This document shows positions 27,549 to 36,128 of a stretch of DNA of 64,000 nucleotides, in pieces. Source of the DNA: Pseudoxanthomonas sp. YR558. Its GTDB lineage: Bacteria; Pseudomonadota; Gammaproteobacteria; Xanthomonadales; Xanthomonadaceae. The DNA lies in assembly GCF_900116385.1 (NCBI RefSeq), contig NZ_FPCI01000002.1, positions 62,001 to 126,000 on the forward strand, read 5' to 3'. The notes beneath the pieces are model-generated. The model made no database searches, was not told the DNA's origin, and worked only from the letters and a program-made list of their open reading frames with translations. The first letter of the stretch is position 1. Each line of letters starts with the position of its first letter. The position numbers and the translations under genes are program-made.

Positions 27549-28178
27549 ATGATCTGGAGATCAGCGAGTACTGAAAGGAGGGGTGGCTCCCTTGTATTCG
27601 TAGGATTGATCGCATCGATAGTCCTCGCCGCAGGATGCCAAGGCATGGCGATGACGCAGGAAACGAGAACCGAAGGCTCGATCAGGGCCGATAACACGGT
27701 TGCGGACTGGCCGCTGAAATTCGTGCGACACAATTTCGGTGCGCATTGCTTCGACACGATTGGATGTCGGATTACGTACTCCGGCTTCACGCATGGCGCT
27801 GACGAAGGTGAAGTAAGTCCGCCGCTGTCGTCGTATCGAGGGGCACGCGAGCAGATTCTCAGTGCGGGACATATCGCCCGCACGAACTTCCCGCCGCCCG
27901 TTCGCATCGCCTGGCGATCACGGAATGGTGTGGCGCACGAAACGGAAATCGATATCCGAGCCTTGTTTCCCGGCCAACTAATTGTTCATAACGTTGCACG
28001 CGAGGATATTCGGGAAGGCGTATCCATCACCGATCCCGACATCATCCTGGAGGTGGAAGACCGCACGATAAGCGTGTACATGCGGGCCTTCATTCCGACA
28101 AAAGTGTTGCAGGTTCCTGGGAATCCCTACAGCGGACATCGTGCCGAACTCGTGCGCGTGTGGAGCGAGATGTACTAG
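27549..28178 (+). CDS. Array lipoprotein 1, candidate immunity protein to the DUF2235 effector
   Basis: A 209-residue lipoprotein: signal VGLIASIVLAAGC with lipobox LAAGC. The mature part shares with the next three genes the blocks RHNFGAHCFDTIGCRITY, HGADEGEVSPPLSSYRG, NFPPPVRIAWRSRNG, DPDIILEVEDRT and VYMRAFIPTK. Two Cys in CFDTIGC are conserved and may pair. A strong GGAGG precedes ATG 27549. The family is often seen next to DUF2235 lipase-like proteins in xanthomonads (recalled pattern); a periplasmic lipoprotein guarding against a phospholipase is the simplest reading. In this copy the usual (D/E)IFKD block reads ALFPGQ. Confidence 0.65.
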   Translation: MIWRSASTERRGGSLVFVGLIASIVLAAGCQGMAMTQETRTEGSIRADNTVADWPLKFVRHNFGAHCFDTIGCRITYSGFTHGADEGEVSPPLSSYRGAREQILSAGHIARTNFPPPVRIAWRSRNGVAHETEIDIRALFPGQLIVHNVAREDIREGVSITDPDIILEVEDRTISVYMRAFIPTKVLQVPGNPYSGHRAELVRVWSEMY

Positions 28179-28204
28179 TGGTCGTTCTGGCAGGAGGCCT
28201 TGAA

Positions 28205-28837
28205 ATGGTCAAAGTATCGCGATGCAGGAAAGAGGATGATGGTCCGCGTTGGATTGTGGGGCTGATCGCATTGGTTGTATTAACCGCAGGGTGCCAGGGT
28301 ATGGCGATGACGCAGGAGACGAGGGTGTCGAAGACTGGAGAGAGCGGCGTGGCCACCACGGCGTGGCCACTTAGGTTCGCCCAGCACAACTTCGGGGCGC
28401 ATTGCTTCGACACGATTGGCTGCCGCGTTACATACGCGGGATTCACTCATGGAGTTGATCGCGACGACGAAGTGAGTCCGCCGATGTCTTCGTACAAAGG
28501 CTCTCGTGAACAACTGCTACGAGCGGGACATGTCGGAAAGCGAAACTTTCCGCCGGCTGCCCACCTGAGCTGGCGTTCCAAGGATGGCGTTCCCCATGAG
28601 GCGGACGTGGATATCGGCGAGATATTCAAAGATCGAGTCGTTCGGCACAACGTCCCTAGGGAAGATTATCGCGAGGATCTTGGCATCGCGGACCCGGATA
28701 TCGTGCTGGAAGTCAACGGCCGTACCGTCAACGTCTACATGCGAGCCCTCATTCCTACCAAGACTGAGCATTTGTCAGCCAGTGCGCGTAGGTACTCGCG
28801 CGAAGATTTGATTCTTGTTTCAAGCAGTAACTATTAG
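28205..28837 (+). CDS. Array lipoprotein 2, candidate immunity protein
   Basis: A 210-residue paralogue: lipobox LTAGC (VGLIALVVLTAGCQGMAMT), then QHNFGAHCFDTIGCRVTY, HGVDRDDEVSPPMSSYKG, NFPPAAHLSWRSKDGVPHEA, DIGEIFKDRVVRHNVPRED and DPDIVLEVNGRTVNVYMRA. The C-terminus departs from the other copies (SARRYSREDLILVSSSNY instead of ...VWSEMY / AWTKTY). It follows copy 1 by 26 bp and repeats its ribosome-binding site context (CTGGCAGGAGGCCTTGAAATG), a sign of tandem duplication including the leader. Expected to be anchored in the periplasm. Confidence 0.65.
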   Translation: MVKVSRCRKEDDGPRWIVGLIALVVLTAGCQGMAMTQETRVSKTGESGVATTAWPLRFAQHNFGAHCFDTIGCRVTYAGFTHGVDRDDEVSPPMSSYKGSREQLLRAGHVGKRNFPPAAHLSWRSKDGVPHEADVDIGEIFKDRVVRHNVPREDYREDLGIADPDIVLEVNGRTVNVYMRALIPTKTEHLSASARRYSREDLILVSSSNY

Positions 28838-28926
28838 TGTGGCGCCCCGGAGCCTTCCGTGCGACGTCGGTTCCGATGCTCTGAGTACTATTCGACAGAT
28901 GCAAGACGCAGGCTGGAGGTCGTGTT

Positions 28927-29550
28927 GTGGTGAGGAGATCGCCAGGTGCCCGTCAGGCTGTGCGGTGTCGGGCTTTAATGTTCATGATGACGATAACTAG
29001 CCTCGGAACTGGATGCCAGGGGATCGCGATGACGCAACAAGATAGTTACGCCCACCCAGGAGCAGGCAGCCTAGCGAGCAGTGAGTCGCTGACGTTCAAG
29101 CGGCACAACTTCGGTGCGTTCTGCTACTCGACCTATGGCTGCCACGTGACCTACAACGGGTTCACGCACGTCTCCGAGCCAGGCGATGTGCTTCAGTTGT
29201 CTTCAGCGTCGCTGGGCGACAAATATCCGGCAAACTTGGATGCAAGTTATCTCTCGGTGGGTAACTTCCCCGAACCCGCAAGCGTGGTGTGGAGGTCGAA
29301 GGATGGCGTGAAGCATTCGACATTCGTTGACATCGCAAGCGTATTCCGAGATCAGCGCGTCTTGCACCACGTGCCGAAAGGTGGCGTGGACGGCGACATC
29401 GGAGATCCCGGAATCATCCTGGAAGTGAACGACAGGACGATCAACGTCTACATGAAGGCGTTCGTCCCCACACGGGAACCACAGGTTTCGGGGAACAAGC
29501 ACAGCTATTTCCGGGACGACCTGACTTTGGCGTGGAGCAAGGCCTACTAG
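28927..29550 (+). CDS. Array lipoprotein 3, divergent candidate immunity protein
   Basis: The 207-residue copy is the most divergent. It starts with GTG 28927 (GGAGGT six bases upstream) and a signal ending SLGTGC. It keeps KRHNFGAFCYSTYGCHVTY, NFPEPASVVWRSKDGV, DIASVFRDQRVLHHVPKGG, DPGIILEVNDRTINVYMKAF and AWSKAY, but the central SPPLSSYRG block is replaced (LQLSSASLGDKYPANLD). Both Cys are retained. The changes concentrate in one segment, which may be a specificity region. A later ATG at 28978 is a possible alternative start but would shorten the signal peptide. Confidence 0.6.
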   Translation: MVRRSPGARQAVRCRALMFMMTITSLGTGCQGIAMTQQDSYAHPGAGSLASSESLTFKRHNFGAFCYSTYGCHVTYNGFTHVSEPGDVLQLSSASLGDKYPANLDASYLSVGNFPEPASVVWRSKDGVKHSTFVDIASVFRDQRVLHHVPKGGVDGDIGDPGIILEVNDRTINVYMKAFVPTREPQVSGNKHSYFRDDLTLAWSKAY

Positions 29551-29697
29551 TGGGATTGCCGCGAAAGAGCCCGAGTGCAAGGATGGCCTATCCAGATGGT
29601 GTTGGAGCGATGCTGGGCTCGCTCAAGCTATGGCGCCAACAGATATCACCCAACGATTCGTCTATGGAGTAGGTGGGCGCTATTGTCGAGTCGTGCG

Positions 29698-29807
29698 TTG
29701 ATGTAAATGAATGCATCACGCGATATCGCTCACACTAATGCGACGCTCCTTGCGGAACTTCCGAGTGTGCTTTACAGATATGTCTGGTTTTGACAGGAGG
29801 CCTGGCG
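29698..29807 (+). repeat. Upstream regulatory unit, copy 2 (lipoprotein array)
   Basis: The second occurrence of the leader seen at 27440, starting with the same 18-base word and ending in GACAGGAGGCCTGGCG just ahead of ATG 29808. The preceding 147 bp (29551-29697) hold no gene or structure I can recognise. The repeat suggests that lipoprotein 4 plus the effector form a second transcription unit, or that a whole promoter-gene module was duplicated. Confidence 0.6.
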
Positions 29808-30434
29808 ATGTTCGGCAGATTGTCGGATGCTGGAAGCGACGGTGGATGCCGATTGCTTGCGAGTCTGGTCGCATCGCTTGTCTTGACATCAGGGTGCCAT
29901 GGCATGACGACTAAACAGGAAGTGAAATCTCCCGGCGGGGATGTTGCGGGTGCAGAGACCGCGCAATGGCCGCTGAGGTTCGTTCAACATAGCTTCGGGG
30001 CACATTGTTTCGACACGATAGGCTGTCGGATCCTCTATTCCGGGTTCACGCATGGCGTCGATAGCATTGACGTCGTGAGCCCGCCACTTTCTTCATATCG
30101 CGGCACGCGTGAGCAGATTCTAAGTGCGGGCCATATCGCCCGCAGGAACTTCCCTGAGCCGGCGCGCGTCATCTGGCGGTCCAAGGACGGTACATCGCAC
30201 GAGGCAGACGTCGATATCGGCGAAATATTCAAAGATCGCCTCGTCTTGCATAACGTGCCTCGTGAAGAAGTGCTTGGCGACGTTGGAGATCCCGCGATCA
30301 TCCTGGAGGTGAATGACAGGACGATCAATGTGTACATGCGGGCGTTCGTTTCGACGCGGAGCTTGCAGGTTCCTGGAAACAAGTACAGCGGCTTTCGCAA
30401 TGATCTGGTTCTAGCTTGGACCAAGACCTATTGA
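29808..30434 (+). CDS. Array lipoprotein 4, candidate cognate immunity protein of the adjacent effector
   Basis: A 208-residue lipoprotein with lipobox LTSGC (LLASLVASLVLTSGCHGM). It carries QHSFGAHCFDTIGCRILY, HGVDSIDVVSPPLSSYRG, NFPEPARVIWRSKDGTSHEA, DIGEIFKDRLVLHNVPREE, DPAIILEVNDRTINVYMRA and the common end LVLAWTKTY. It is 23 bp ahead of the DUF2235 gene and therefore the best candidate for the cognate antidote. ATG 29808 is chosen by the AGGAGG seven bases upstream. Lower GC than flanking genes, like the rest of the array. Confidence 0.65.
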   Translation: MFGRLSDAGSDGGCRLLASLVASLVLTSGCHGMTTKQEVKSPGGDVAGAETAQWPLRFVQHSFGAHCFDTIGCRILYSGFTHGVDSIDVVSPPLSSYRGTREQILSAGHIARRNFPEPARVIWRSKDGTSHEADVDIGEIFKDRLVLHNVPREEVLGDVGDPAIILEVNDRTINVYMRAFVSTRSLQVPGNKYSGFRNDLVLAWTKTY

Positions 30435-30457
30435 GGCAATCGCCCAAAGGAGGGGGG

Positions 30458-31792
30458 ATGGGAGGCGAGCGGCATCAAGACGGTGTGGGAACAACACCGG
30501 CCACGTCCGAGGATCTAGAAGGCTACCAGCATGCCGGGAGGGAACTGGATGCGTTCTCCGCACCTGTGCTGCGCGACGCCGGTAGATTGGATGAGCGGCT
30601 GTTTGTCGCGGCGTTCGATGGGACTGGCAATAGCATGTTCAGCGATGCCCCAGAGAATCACACCAACGTGGCGCGGATTGCGAGGCAGGTCGAAGAGTTG
30701 CGGGATCCTGCGATCAGCTATGGCTACGTTGAAGGGCCGGGTACGCAGGGAGGTTTAGCCGGCTATGTCGACCTTGCAAAAGGTCAGTCGTATGAATCCC
30801 GCATGGAGCAGATGTATTTTCAGTTCATACAAAAGGCGGCCGAGTGGCTGAACGAGCATCCGAGTGCCGATATCCGCGTGGTCGCGGTTGGATTCAGCCG
30901 CGGAGCGGAGCAGGCCGCGGGATTCACGCGCATTGTGGAGGAACGCGGAATCCAGGATCCCAGAGGTATGAGCATCTTGCGCGACCACAACGGTCACATC
31001 GAAAGACTTGAGCCGGTGCGCCCACCCCTGCGCGAACCCGGCACCGTGATCCAGGCTGTCGGCCTGTTCGATCCGGTGGGCACCGGCGAGCCGCGCAATC
31101 ATGATCGCCGGCTGCCGCCTTCGGTGGTGTCGGGCTTCCAGATCACCGCCGAGGACGAGCGACGCAATCTCTTCCAGTCCACGCGCGTGCTGGACCCTGG
31201 CGTGACCGATGGCGGGCGCTTCCTCAACGTCACCGTGGCGGGTGCGCACAGCGACATCGGTGGGAGCTACTCGCTGGACGGCCTGTCGATCCGCAGCGGC
31301 AACCTGATGATCGACTACCTCAACGCGCTGAGCGATCCGCCGTTCCTGCAGAAGCGGGAAGAACCCACCGACCCTGCGCGCAACGTCATCCACCATTCCG
31401 AAGACCACCAGTTCTTCTACCGCACCTCCGTGTACGACAAGGAAGGCGTCCGTGGGAGACAGGAAGAACTCGCGCCGTCGAACCTGTGCAGGATCGACTG
31501 CCTCGATGCCCAACCACGCAATGCCGCGATGGCGGAAGGGTTGCGGTGGCGTCCGGTCGAGATCGGACCGCTGCCGGTAGCGGCGGCGCCTACGAACCCG
31601 GTTGAGCAGCTTTTGCAGGCGGCGAAGCAGGGCGATGCCGCCGCGATCGACCGGATCGGGCGCGAACACCTGTACAGCGAGCAGGGACAGGCGTGGCTGC
31701 GGGGTGGACAGCAGCGCTTGCAGGAACTGCAGCCGGCCCTGCCTGCGGTGCCGGTGGAACCACAGCGCGACCCCCCCGTGCTCGCGCGCTGA
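30458..31792 (+). CDS. DUF2235 lipase-like protein, probable antibacterial phospholipase effector (Tle-like)
   Basis: A 444-residue α/β-hydrolase without signal peptide. The DUF2235 hallmarks are all present: FVAAFDGTGNSMFSD (residues ~45-60), nucleophile elbow VVAVGFSRGAEQAAGF, catalytic-Asp region AVGLFDPVGTGEP and catalytic-His region VTVAGAHSDIGGSYSL. Type VI (Tle1-4) and some type IV secreted phospholipases have this domain. The ~65-residue C-terminal tail (NPVEQLLQAAKQGDAAAIDR onward) is helical then Pro-rich. No VgrG, PAAR or other secretion gene is nearby, and I do not see an XVIPCD tail, so the export route is open. ATG 30458 follows AAAGGAGG. Confidence 0.78.
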   Translation: MGGERHQDGVGTTPATSEDLEGYQHAGRELDAFSAPVLRDAGRLDERLFVAAFDGTGNSMFSDAPENHTNVARIARQVEELRDPAISYGYVEGPGTQGGLAGYVDLAKGQSYESRMEQMYFQFIQKAAEWLNEHPSADIRVVAVGFSRGAEQAAGFTRIVEERGIQDPRGMSILRDHNGHIERLEPVRPPLREPGTVIQAVGLFDPVGTGEPRNHDRRLPPSVVSGFQITAEDERRNLFQSTRVLDPGVTDGGRFLNVTVAGAHSDIGGSYSLDGLSIRSGNLMIDYLNALSDPPFLQKREEPTDPARNVIHHSEDHQFFYRTSVYDKEGVRGRQEELAPSNLCRIDCLDAQPRNAAMAEGLRWRPVEIGPLPVAAAPTNPVEQLLQAAKQGDAAAIDRIGREHLYSEQGQAWLRGGQQRLQELQPALPAVPVEPQRDPPVLAR

Positions 31793-31864
31793 GCCTGTGC
31801 TTGTCGCTTCCCGTCGCCCTGCGGTTTAATCCGCCCGGGGACAACGATGCCACGGGAGGCATCC

Positions 31865-33799
31865 ATGGAATGGGGAACAAGGAGTGTGGGCATCCTGCTG
31901 GGATGCCTGTTGGCGCCGTGGGCGCACGCGCAGGTCGACCTGGAGCCGTTCCTTAAGCAGGACGTGCTGGAAACCCTGAAGATCTCGCCTACCGGCGAGT
32001 ACTACGCGCTGACCGTGCCGCTGGAGGATCAGACGATCCTTGCCGTGCAGCGCCGTAGCGACCGCCAGGTCACCGCCAAGATCAGCGCCGGCGCCGACAG
32101 CATCATCGACGATGTTTGGTGGGTCAGCGATGAGCGCGTCGTCGTCTCGGTCGCCAAGAAGTACGGTTCACGCGACCAGCCCTATGCCACTGGCGAGCTG
32201 TACGCCACCAATGTGGACGGCACCGTGCGCCGGCAGATCTTCGGTCGCTACGGACTGGACGGCAATGAGCTGCAACCGCGCGCGGCCGAGCTGGTCGATC
32301 CGATGCCGAACGACCCGCGCAAGGTGCTGATCAGCATGTACGCGCTGGACACATCGATGCCGAACACCCGGTTGATGAGCCTGGACGCCTACAACGGCAG
32401 CCTGGATACGCTGGCCACTGCGCCCATCAGGCGCGCGGATTTCACGGTGGATGCGACCGGCGAGGTCCGTTTCGCGCTCGGCGCGGGCGAGGACAATGCC
32501 AGCAAGCTCTACCATCGCGCCAACGGCGATACGCCCTGGGCGCTGATCAACGACGAGAACGCGACGCGGCGTGTCGAAGTGCCGCTGGGCTTCGCGCCCG
32601 ACGGTCGCACGGCCTACCTGCAGGTCGAGCAGCGCGAAGGGCCGGACGCGATCATGGCGCTGGATACGGTGACCGGCGAGCGCACCCAGGTGCTGCGCGA
32701 TGCGGTGGTCGATCCCTACCGGATCATCCGCGCACCGGGTGGACGCACACCGGTGGGCAGCTTCTTCATGCACGACAAGCTCCGCACCGTGTTCTTCGAC
32801 GACAAGTCCGAGACGGCGCGCCTCTACCGCAAGCTGGAGCGGTCGTTCCCCGGCCACTCGATCTCGATCACGTCCGGCACGCGCGATGGCAAGCTGAAGA
32901 TCGTCCACATCTGGAACGACACCAGCCCGGGTGATTTCTATCTCTTCAATACCGAGACGAACGCCGCCGACCTGATCTTCAGTCGTCGCAACTGGCTGGA
33001 TCCGGCGACGCTGGCGCCCAGCGAATCGGTGTCGTTGAAAGCGCGCGACGGCTTGCCGCTGCACGGCTACCTGACGCGTCCGCGCGGCAGCCAGGGTCCG
33101 CTGCCGCTGGTGGTGATGCCGCACGGCGGACCGATCGGCATCTTCGATCGCTGGGAGGTCGACGACGAAGCGCAGATGCTCGCGCGCGCGGGCTACGCCG
33201 TGTTGCGGTTGAATTTCCGTGGCTCGGGTAACTACGGGCGTGCGCATATGCAGGCCGCCGCGCGCGAGTGGGGCGGTGCGATGCAGGACGACCTCACCGA
33301 CGCCACGCGCTGGGCGATCGAGCAGAAGATCGCCGACCCGCAGCGGATCTGCCTCTACGGCGCGAGCTATGGCGGCTATGCGGCCCTGATGGGCGTGGCC
33401 AAGGAACCGGCGATGTACCGCTGCGCGGCCGGCTATGTCGGCGTGTACGACCTGGAACTGATGCACCGGCAGAAATCGCGCAATGCCAAATGGGTCGGCA
33501 ACTATATGAACGATTGGGTGGGCGCCGATCGCACGGCGCTGGCCGACATTTCGCCTACATCGTTGGCGGCGAAGATCCGTGTGCCGGTGTTCCTCGCAGC
33601 GGGAGGCAAGGACGAGATCGCCCCGCAGGCGCATACGGAGCGCATGGAAAAGGCGCTGAAGGCGGCGGGCGTGCCGGTGGAGACCCTGTATGTGCGTACC
33701 GAGGGCCACGGCTTCTATGCCGAAGCCAATCGGCGTACTTATTACACGCAGTTGTTGGGCTTCCTGTCGCGCCACCTCGGCGGCGCGAAAGCGAAGTAG
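31865..33799 (+). CDS. Prolyl oligopeptidase family (S9) serine peptidase, exported
   Basis: A 644-residue peptidase with signal peptide (VGILLGCLLAPWAHA). An N-terminal β-propeller-type region is followed by the α/β-hydrolase domain (~residue 390 on): VMPHGGPIGIFDRWEVDDEA, oxyanion region, nucleophile Ser in LYGASYGGYAALMG, Asp in LAAGGKDEIAP and His in RTEGHGFYAE. These enzymes remove dipeptides or cleave short peptides; exported members are common in xanthomonads for peptide scavenging. ATG 31865 has GGGAGG six bases upstream; ATG 31847 is a less likely alternative. GC is back to the local norm here, so the island ends before it. Confidence 0.9.
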   Translation: MEWGTRSVGILLGCLLAPWAHAQVDLEPFLKQDVLETLKISPTGEYYALTVPLEDQTILAVQRRSDRQVTAKISAGADSIIDDVWWVSDERVVVSVAKKYGSRDQPYATGELYATNVDGTVRRQIFGRYGLDGNELQPRAAELVDPMPNDPRKVLISMYALDTSMPNTRLMSLDAYNGSLDTLATAPIRRADFTVDATGEVRFALGAGEDNASKLYHRANGDTPWALINDENATRRVEVPLGFAPDGRTAYLQVEQREGPDAIMALDTVTGERTQVLRDAVVDPYRIIRAPGGRTPVGSFFMHDKLRTVFFDDKSETARLYRKLERSFPGHSISITSGTRDGKLKIVHIWNDTSPGDFYLFNTETNAADLIFSRRNWLDPATLAPSESVSLKARDGLPLHGYLTRPRGSQGPLPLVVMPHGGPIGIFDRWEVDDEAQMLARAGYAVLRLNFRGSGNYGRAHMQAAAREWGGAMQDDLTDATRWAIEQKIADPQRICLYGASYGGYAALMGVAKEPAMYRCAAGYVGVYDLELMHRQKSRNAKWVGNYMNDWVGADRTALADISPTSLAAKIRVPVFLAAGGKDEIAPQAHTERMEKALKAAGVPVETLYVRTEGHGFYAEANRRTYYTQLLGFLSRHLGGAKAK

Positions 33800-33806
33800 G
33801 GCGGAC

Positions 33807-34181
33807 TCAGGCGCCGACGCGCCTGCGTACCGCGTCGAAATCGCGCACCGGCCGCACTTCGATGCTGCCGGTGCCGATCCACGGGAATTCCTGCGCGATC
33901 TTCACGGCTTCTTCGAGACTGTCGGCCTCGATCAGGTTGTAGCCGCCCAGGATTTCCTTGGTCTCGGCGAAGGGGCCATCGACGACGCTGGTCTTGCCAT
34001 CGCGCACACGGACCGTGCGGGCGGTGCTGCCGTGTTCCAGCTGCTGGGATTCGATCAGCGTACCGCCGGCTTTCAGTTCGTCGGCGTGGGTGATGCAGCC
34101 GTGCATCATCCGGTCGAACGCGCCCTCGGGCAGCGCTTCGATCAGGGAATCGTCCGTGTAGACCATCAGCAGGAACTTCAT
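33807..34181 (-). CDS. YCII-related (DGPF) domain protein
   Basis: A 124-residue member of the YCII/DGPF family: MKFLLMVYTDDSLIEALPEG at the start and VVDGPFAETKEILGGYNLIE in the middle, with the PWIGTGSIEVRPV end. The start at 34181 is fixed by the family N-terminus and by GGGAGGG upstream; the open frame continues further but that part is non-coding. It is a second, distinct YCII copy relative to 26580. Function unknown. Confidence 0.88.
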   Translation of the reverse strand: MKFLLMVYTDDSLIEALPEGAFDRMMHGCITHADELKAGGTLIESQQLEHGSTARTVRVRDGKTSVVDGPFAETKEILGGYNLIEADSLEEAVKIAQEFPWIGTGSIEVRPVRDFDAVRRRVGA

Positions 34182-34270
34182 GCGCCCTCCCGGCGTGTCA
34201 TGCAGGCCGGGATTGTGCCACGGGTCCGTGGCGGTCGATGTTCCCGCGGCGTGACGCGCCGCGCCTGCGG

Positions 34271-34519
34271 TTACTCGGCGGCCGGCGAGCGGAACCAGGC
34301 TTCCACGGTGCCCTTGACCTTCATTGTCATCGGATTGCCGCGACGGTCCTTCGACTTGCCCACCGGCACGCGCACCCAGCCTTCGCTGATGCAGTACTCC
34401 TCCACGTTGTCGCGCTCCACGCCGTTGAAGCGGATGCCCACGCCGCGGTCCATCGCCTCGGCGTTGTGGAACGGGCTGCGCGGATCGGAGGACAGTCGGT
34501 CGGGAGGCGTGTCGGACAT
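34271..34519 (-). CDS. DUF3297 small protein
   Basis: An 82-residue soluble protein (DRLSSDPRSPFHNAEAMDRG, VGIRFNGVERDNVEEYCISE, GKSKDRRGNPMTMKVKGTVE), full length for DUF3297, a small family of proteobacteria with a conserved hydrophobic/Gly pattern and no known function. It is a single-gene unit between the YCII gene and DUF6445. Confidence 0.82.
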   Translation of the reverse strand: MSDTPPDRLSSDPRSPFHNAEAMDRGVGIRFNGVERDNVEEYCISEGWVRVPVGKSKDRRGNPMTMKVKGTVEAWFRSPAAE

Positions 34520-34570
34520 GGCGGTGCGTCGTGCGTGCTTCGGGAGCGCAAGAATACCCGAAGCGGCGCC

Positions 34571-35281
34571 TCACCACGCCACGCGCGGGCGGCTGCAGGT
34601 GAACGTTGCCGTCAGGCTAAGGCGCCCGGTACGCGGATCCGCGAGCAGGCGCGCGGGGTCACCGATGGCCCGCGCGTGGAAGCTGGCGCCGTCGTGGAAG
34701 ACCAGGCGATTCCATCTCGCCGGGATAGTCAGTGACTCGGTGAAACATGCGTCGCTGCCCCGCGGGTAGCCGGCGGTCACGCCGTGGCGGCGAGAAAATT
34801 CGTCCGGCGCCAGCGCCTCGGCGTCGTGCTCGAGTTGTTCGATGTGCTGCGGCGAAACGCGCGGCAGGAAGAACTGCATGCCCCCCAGCGCCACGTCGTG
34901 GAACAGGAACAGCTCCGCGAGCACGATGCGCTGCTCCGGTTCGAACGCGCGCACGCGGCGCGGATGCCAGTGGACGGGCGTCAGCGATTGCGGCGGTGAC
35001 GTGACCAACGAAAGACGGCTGGCGCCGAACAGCACGCGGCGCACGCCGAGCGTATGCCGCGCATGCTCGCGGAAGACCTCGCCCAGCAACTGGGTGAACT
35101 CCTCAGGCATGCGCAACTGCTGGCCGGGGAACTGGTTCGCCGGTGCCTGCTGGAAATCTTCGCGATAGGCATGGGCGAAGGCGGGCAGGCGCTCGGGGCC
35201 CACCAGCGCATCGTCGATCACGACGCACGCATGCCCGTCGCCGACGGCGATCGCCTGTACCTGCGGACGCGGATTGAACAT
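34571..35281 (-). CDS. DUF6445 family protein
   Basis: A 236-residue cytosolic protein. His/Asp-rich stretches (LTPVHWHPRR, FHDVALGGMQFFLPRVSP, RWNRLVFHDGASFHARAIG) suggest a cupin/2-oxoglutarate-dioxygenase-like double-stranded β-helix, as assumed for DUF6445 proteins that often sit near tryptophan halogenase and SapC genes in this group. None of those partners is present here. GGGAG precedes the ATG. The family call is moderately sure and the activity is inference. Confidence 0.55.
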   Translation of the reverse strand: MFNPRPQVQAIAVGDGHACVVIDDALVGPERLPAFAHAYREDFQQAPANQFPGQQLRMPEEFTQLLGEVFREHARHTLGVRRVLFGASRLSLVTSPPQSLTPVHWHPRRVRAFEPEQRIVLAELFLFHDVALGGMQFFLPRVSPQHIEQLEHDAEALAPDEFSRRHGVTAGYPRGSDACFTESLTIPARWNRLVFHDGASFHARAIGDPARLLADPRTGRLSLTATFTCSRPRVAW

Positions 35282-35405
35282 GCGCCGGCTCCCGGCATGC
35301 CGGCGTGCGCCGGCCGCATCACCTTAGACCCTACCGGGGCGATCCACCAAGAGAACGCCGGGGCGGCCCACCACGGCCGGCCCGGCGTGTGCTGCCGTCG
35401 AGGAA

Positions 35406-35999
35406 TTACGGCATCAGCACCTTGTCGACCACGTGGATGACGCCGTTGCTGGCCCTCAGATCGGCCGTCGTGACCTTGGCGGTGTTGCCCTTGGCATCGG
35501 TAAGGGTGACGCCACCGTCGGCCAGCCGGGCTTTCAGTTCACCGCCCTGCACGGTCTTCAACGTCGCAGTGCCACCGCCGGCTTCGATCTGCGAAGTCAG
35601 CGCGGCGGCATCCACGTTGCCGGCGACCACGTGATAGGTCAGCACGGCAGTGAGGTCAGCCTTGCTCTCGGGCTTCAGCAGCGTATCGACGGTACCGGCC
35701 GGTAGCGCGCTGAAGGCGGCGTTGGTCGGAGCGAAGACGGTAAACGGTCCTGCGCCCTTGAGCGTTTCGGCCAGGCCTGCGGCCTGCACGGCGCTGACCA
35801 GGGTCGTGTGATCGGGTGAGCCCACGGCGGTATCGACGATGTCCTTCGCCATCGCAGGTTCGGCCGCGGCAGGCATGGGATCCGCGGCTTCGGGAACGGG
35901 CTCAGGCGCCGCGGTCGCTTCAGCATCGGCGGTCTTGGGGGAACAAGCGGCCGCGGCGAAGATCGACAGCAGCGCGATGGATAGGCAAGTGCGGTTCAT
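35406..35999 (-). CDS. Fasciclin-domain lipoprotein
   Basis: A 197-residue lipoprotein: MNRTCLSIALLSIFAAAACS with lipobox AAAC, an Ala/Pro/Glu-rich spacer of ~35 residues, then one FAS1 domain (DIVDTAVGSPDHTTLVSAVQ, KGAGPFTVFAPTNAAFSALP, VLTYHVVAGN, VDKVLMP). FAS1 domains mediate adhesion. The H2 motif YHVV and the FAPTNAAF block are intact. I start at 35999, where a GGAGAG-type site precedes the signal peptide. Confidence 0.9.
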   Translation of the reverse strand: MNRTCLSIALLSIFAAAACSPKTADAEATAAPEPVPEAADPMPAAAEPAMAKDIVDTAVGSPDHTTLVSAVQAAGLAETLKGAGPFTVFAPTNAAFSALPAGTVDTLLKPESKADLTAVLTYHVVAGNVDAAALTSQIEAGGGTATLKTVQGGELKARLADGGVTLTDAKGNTAKVTTADLRASNGVIHVVDKVLMP

Positions 36000-36128
36000 T
36001 GGGCTCTCCTGAGGGTGGGGTGTTGCGTTGCAGTTACGGATGCGCTTACGCCGCACGTAGTCTGCTCGGATGCATCACATGGCCTTAATATTCAGCCAAT
36101 CTCGACATGCATCACCGATGGAGCCGCC

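Noticed and set aside
31590..31792. XVIPCD secretion tail on the DUF2235 protein
   Set aside because: The C-terminal tail lacks the length and conserved motifs I would expect, so a type IV secretion route is not supported by sequence.
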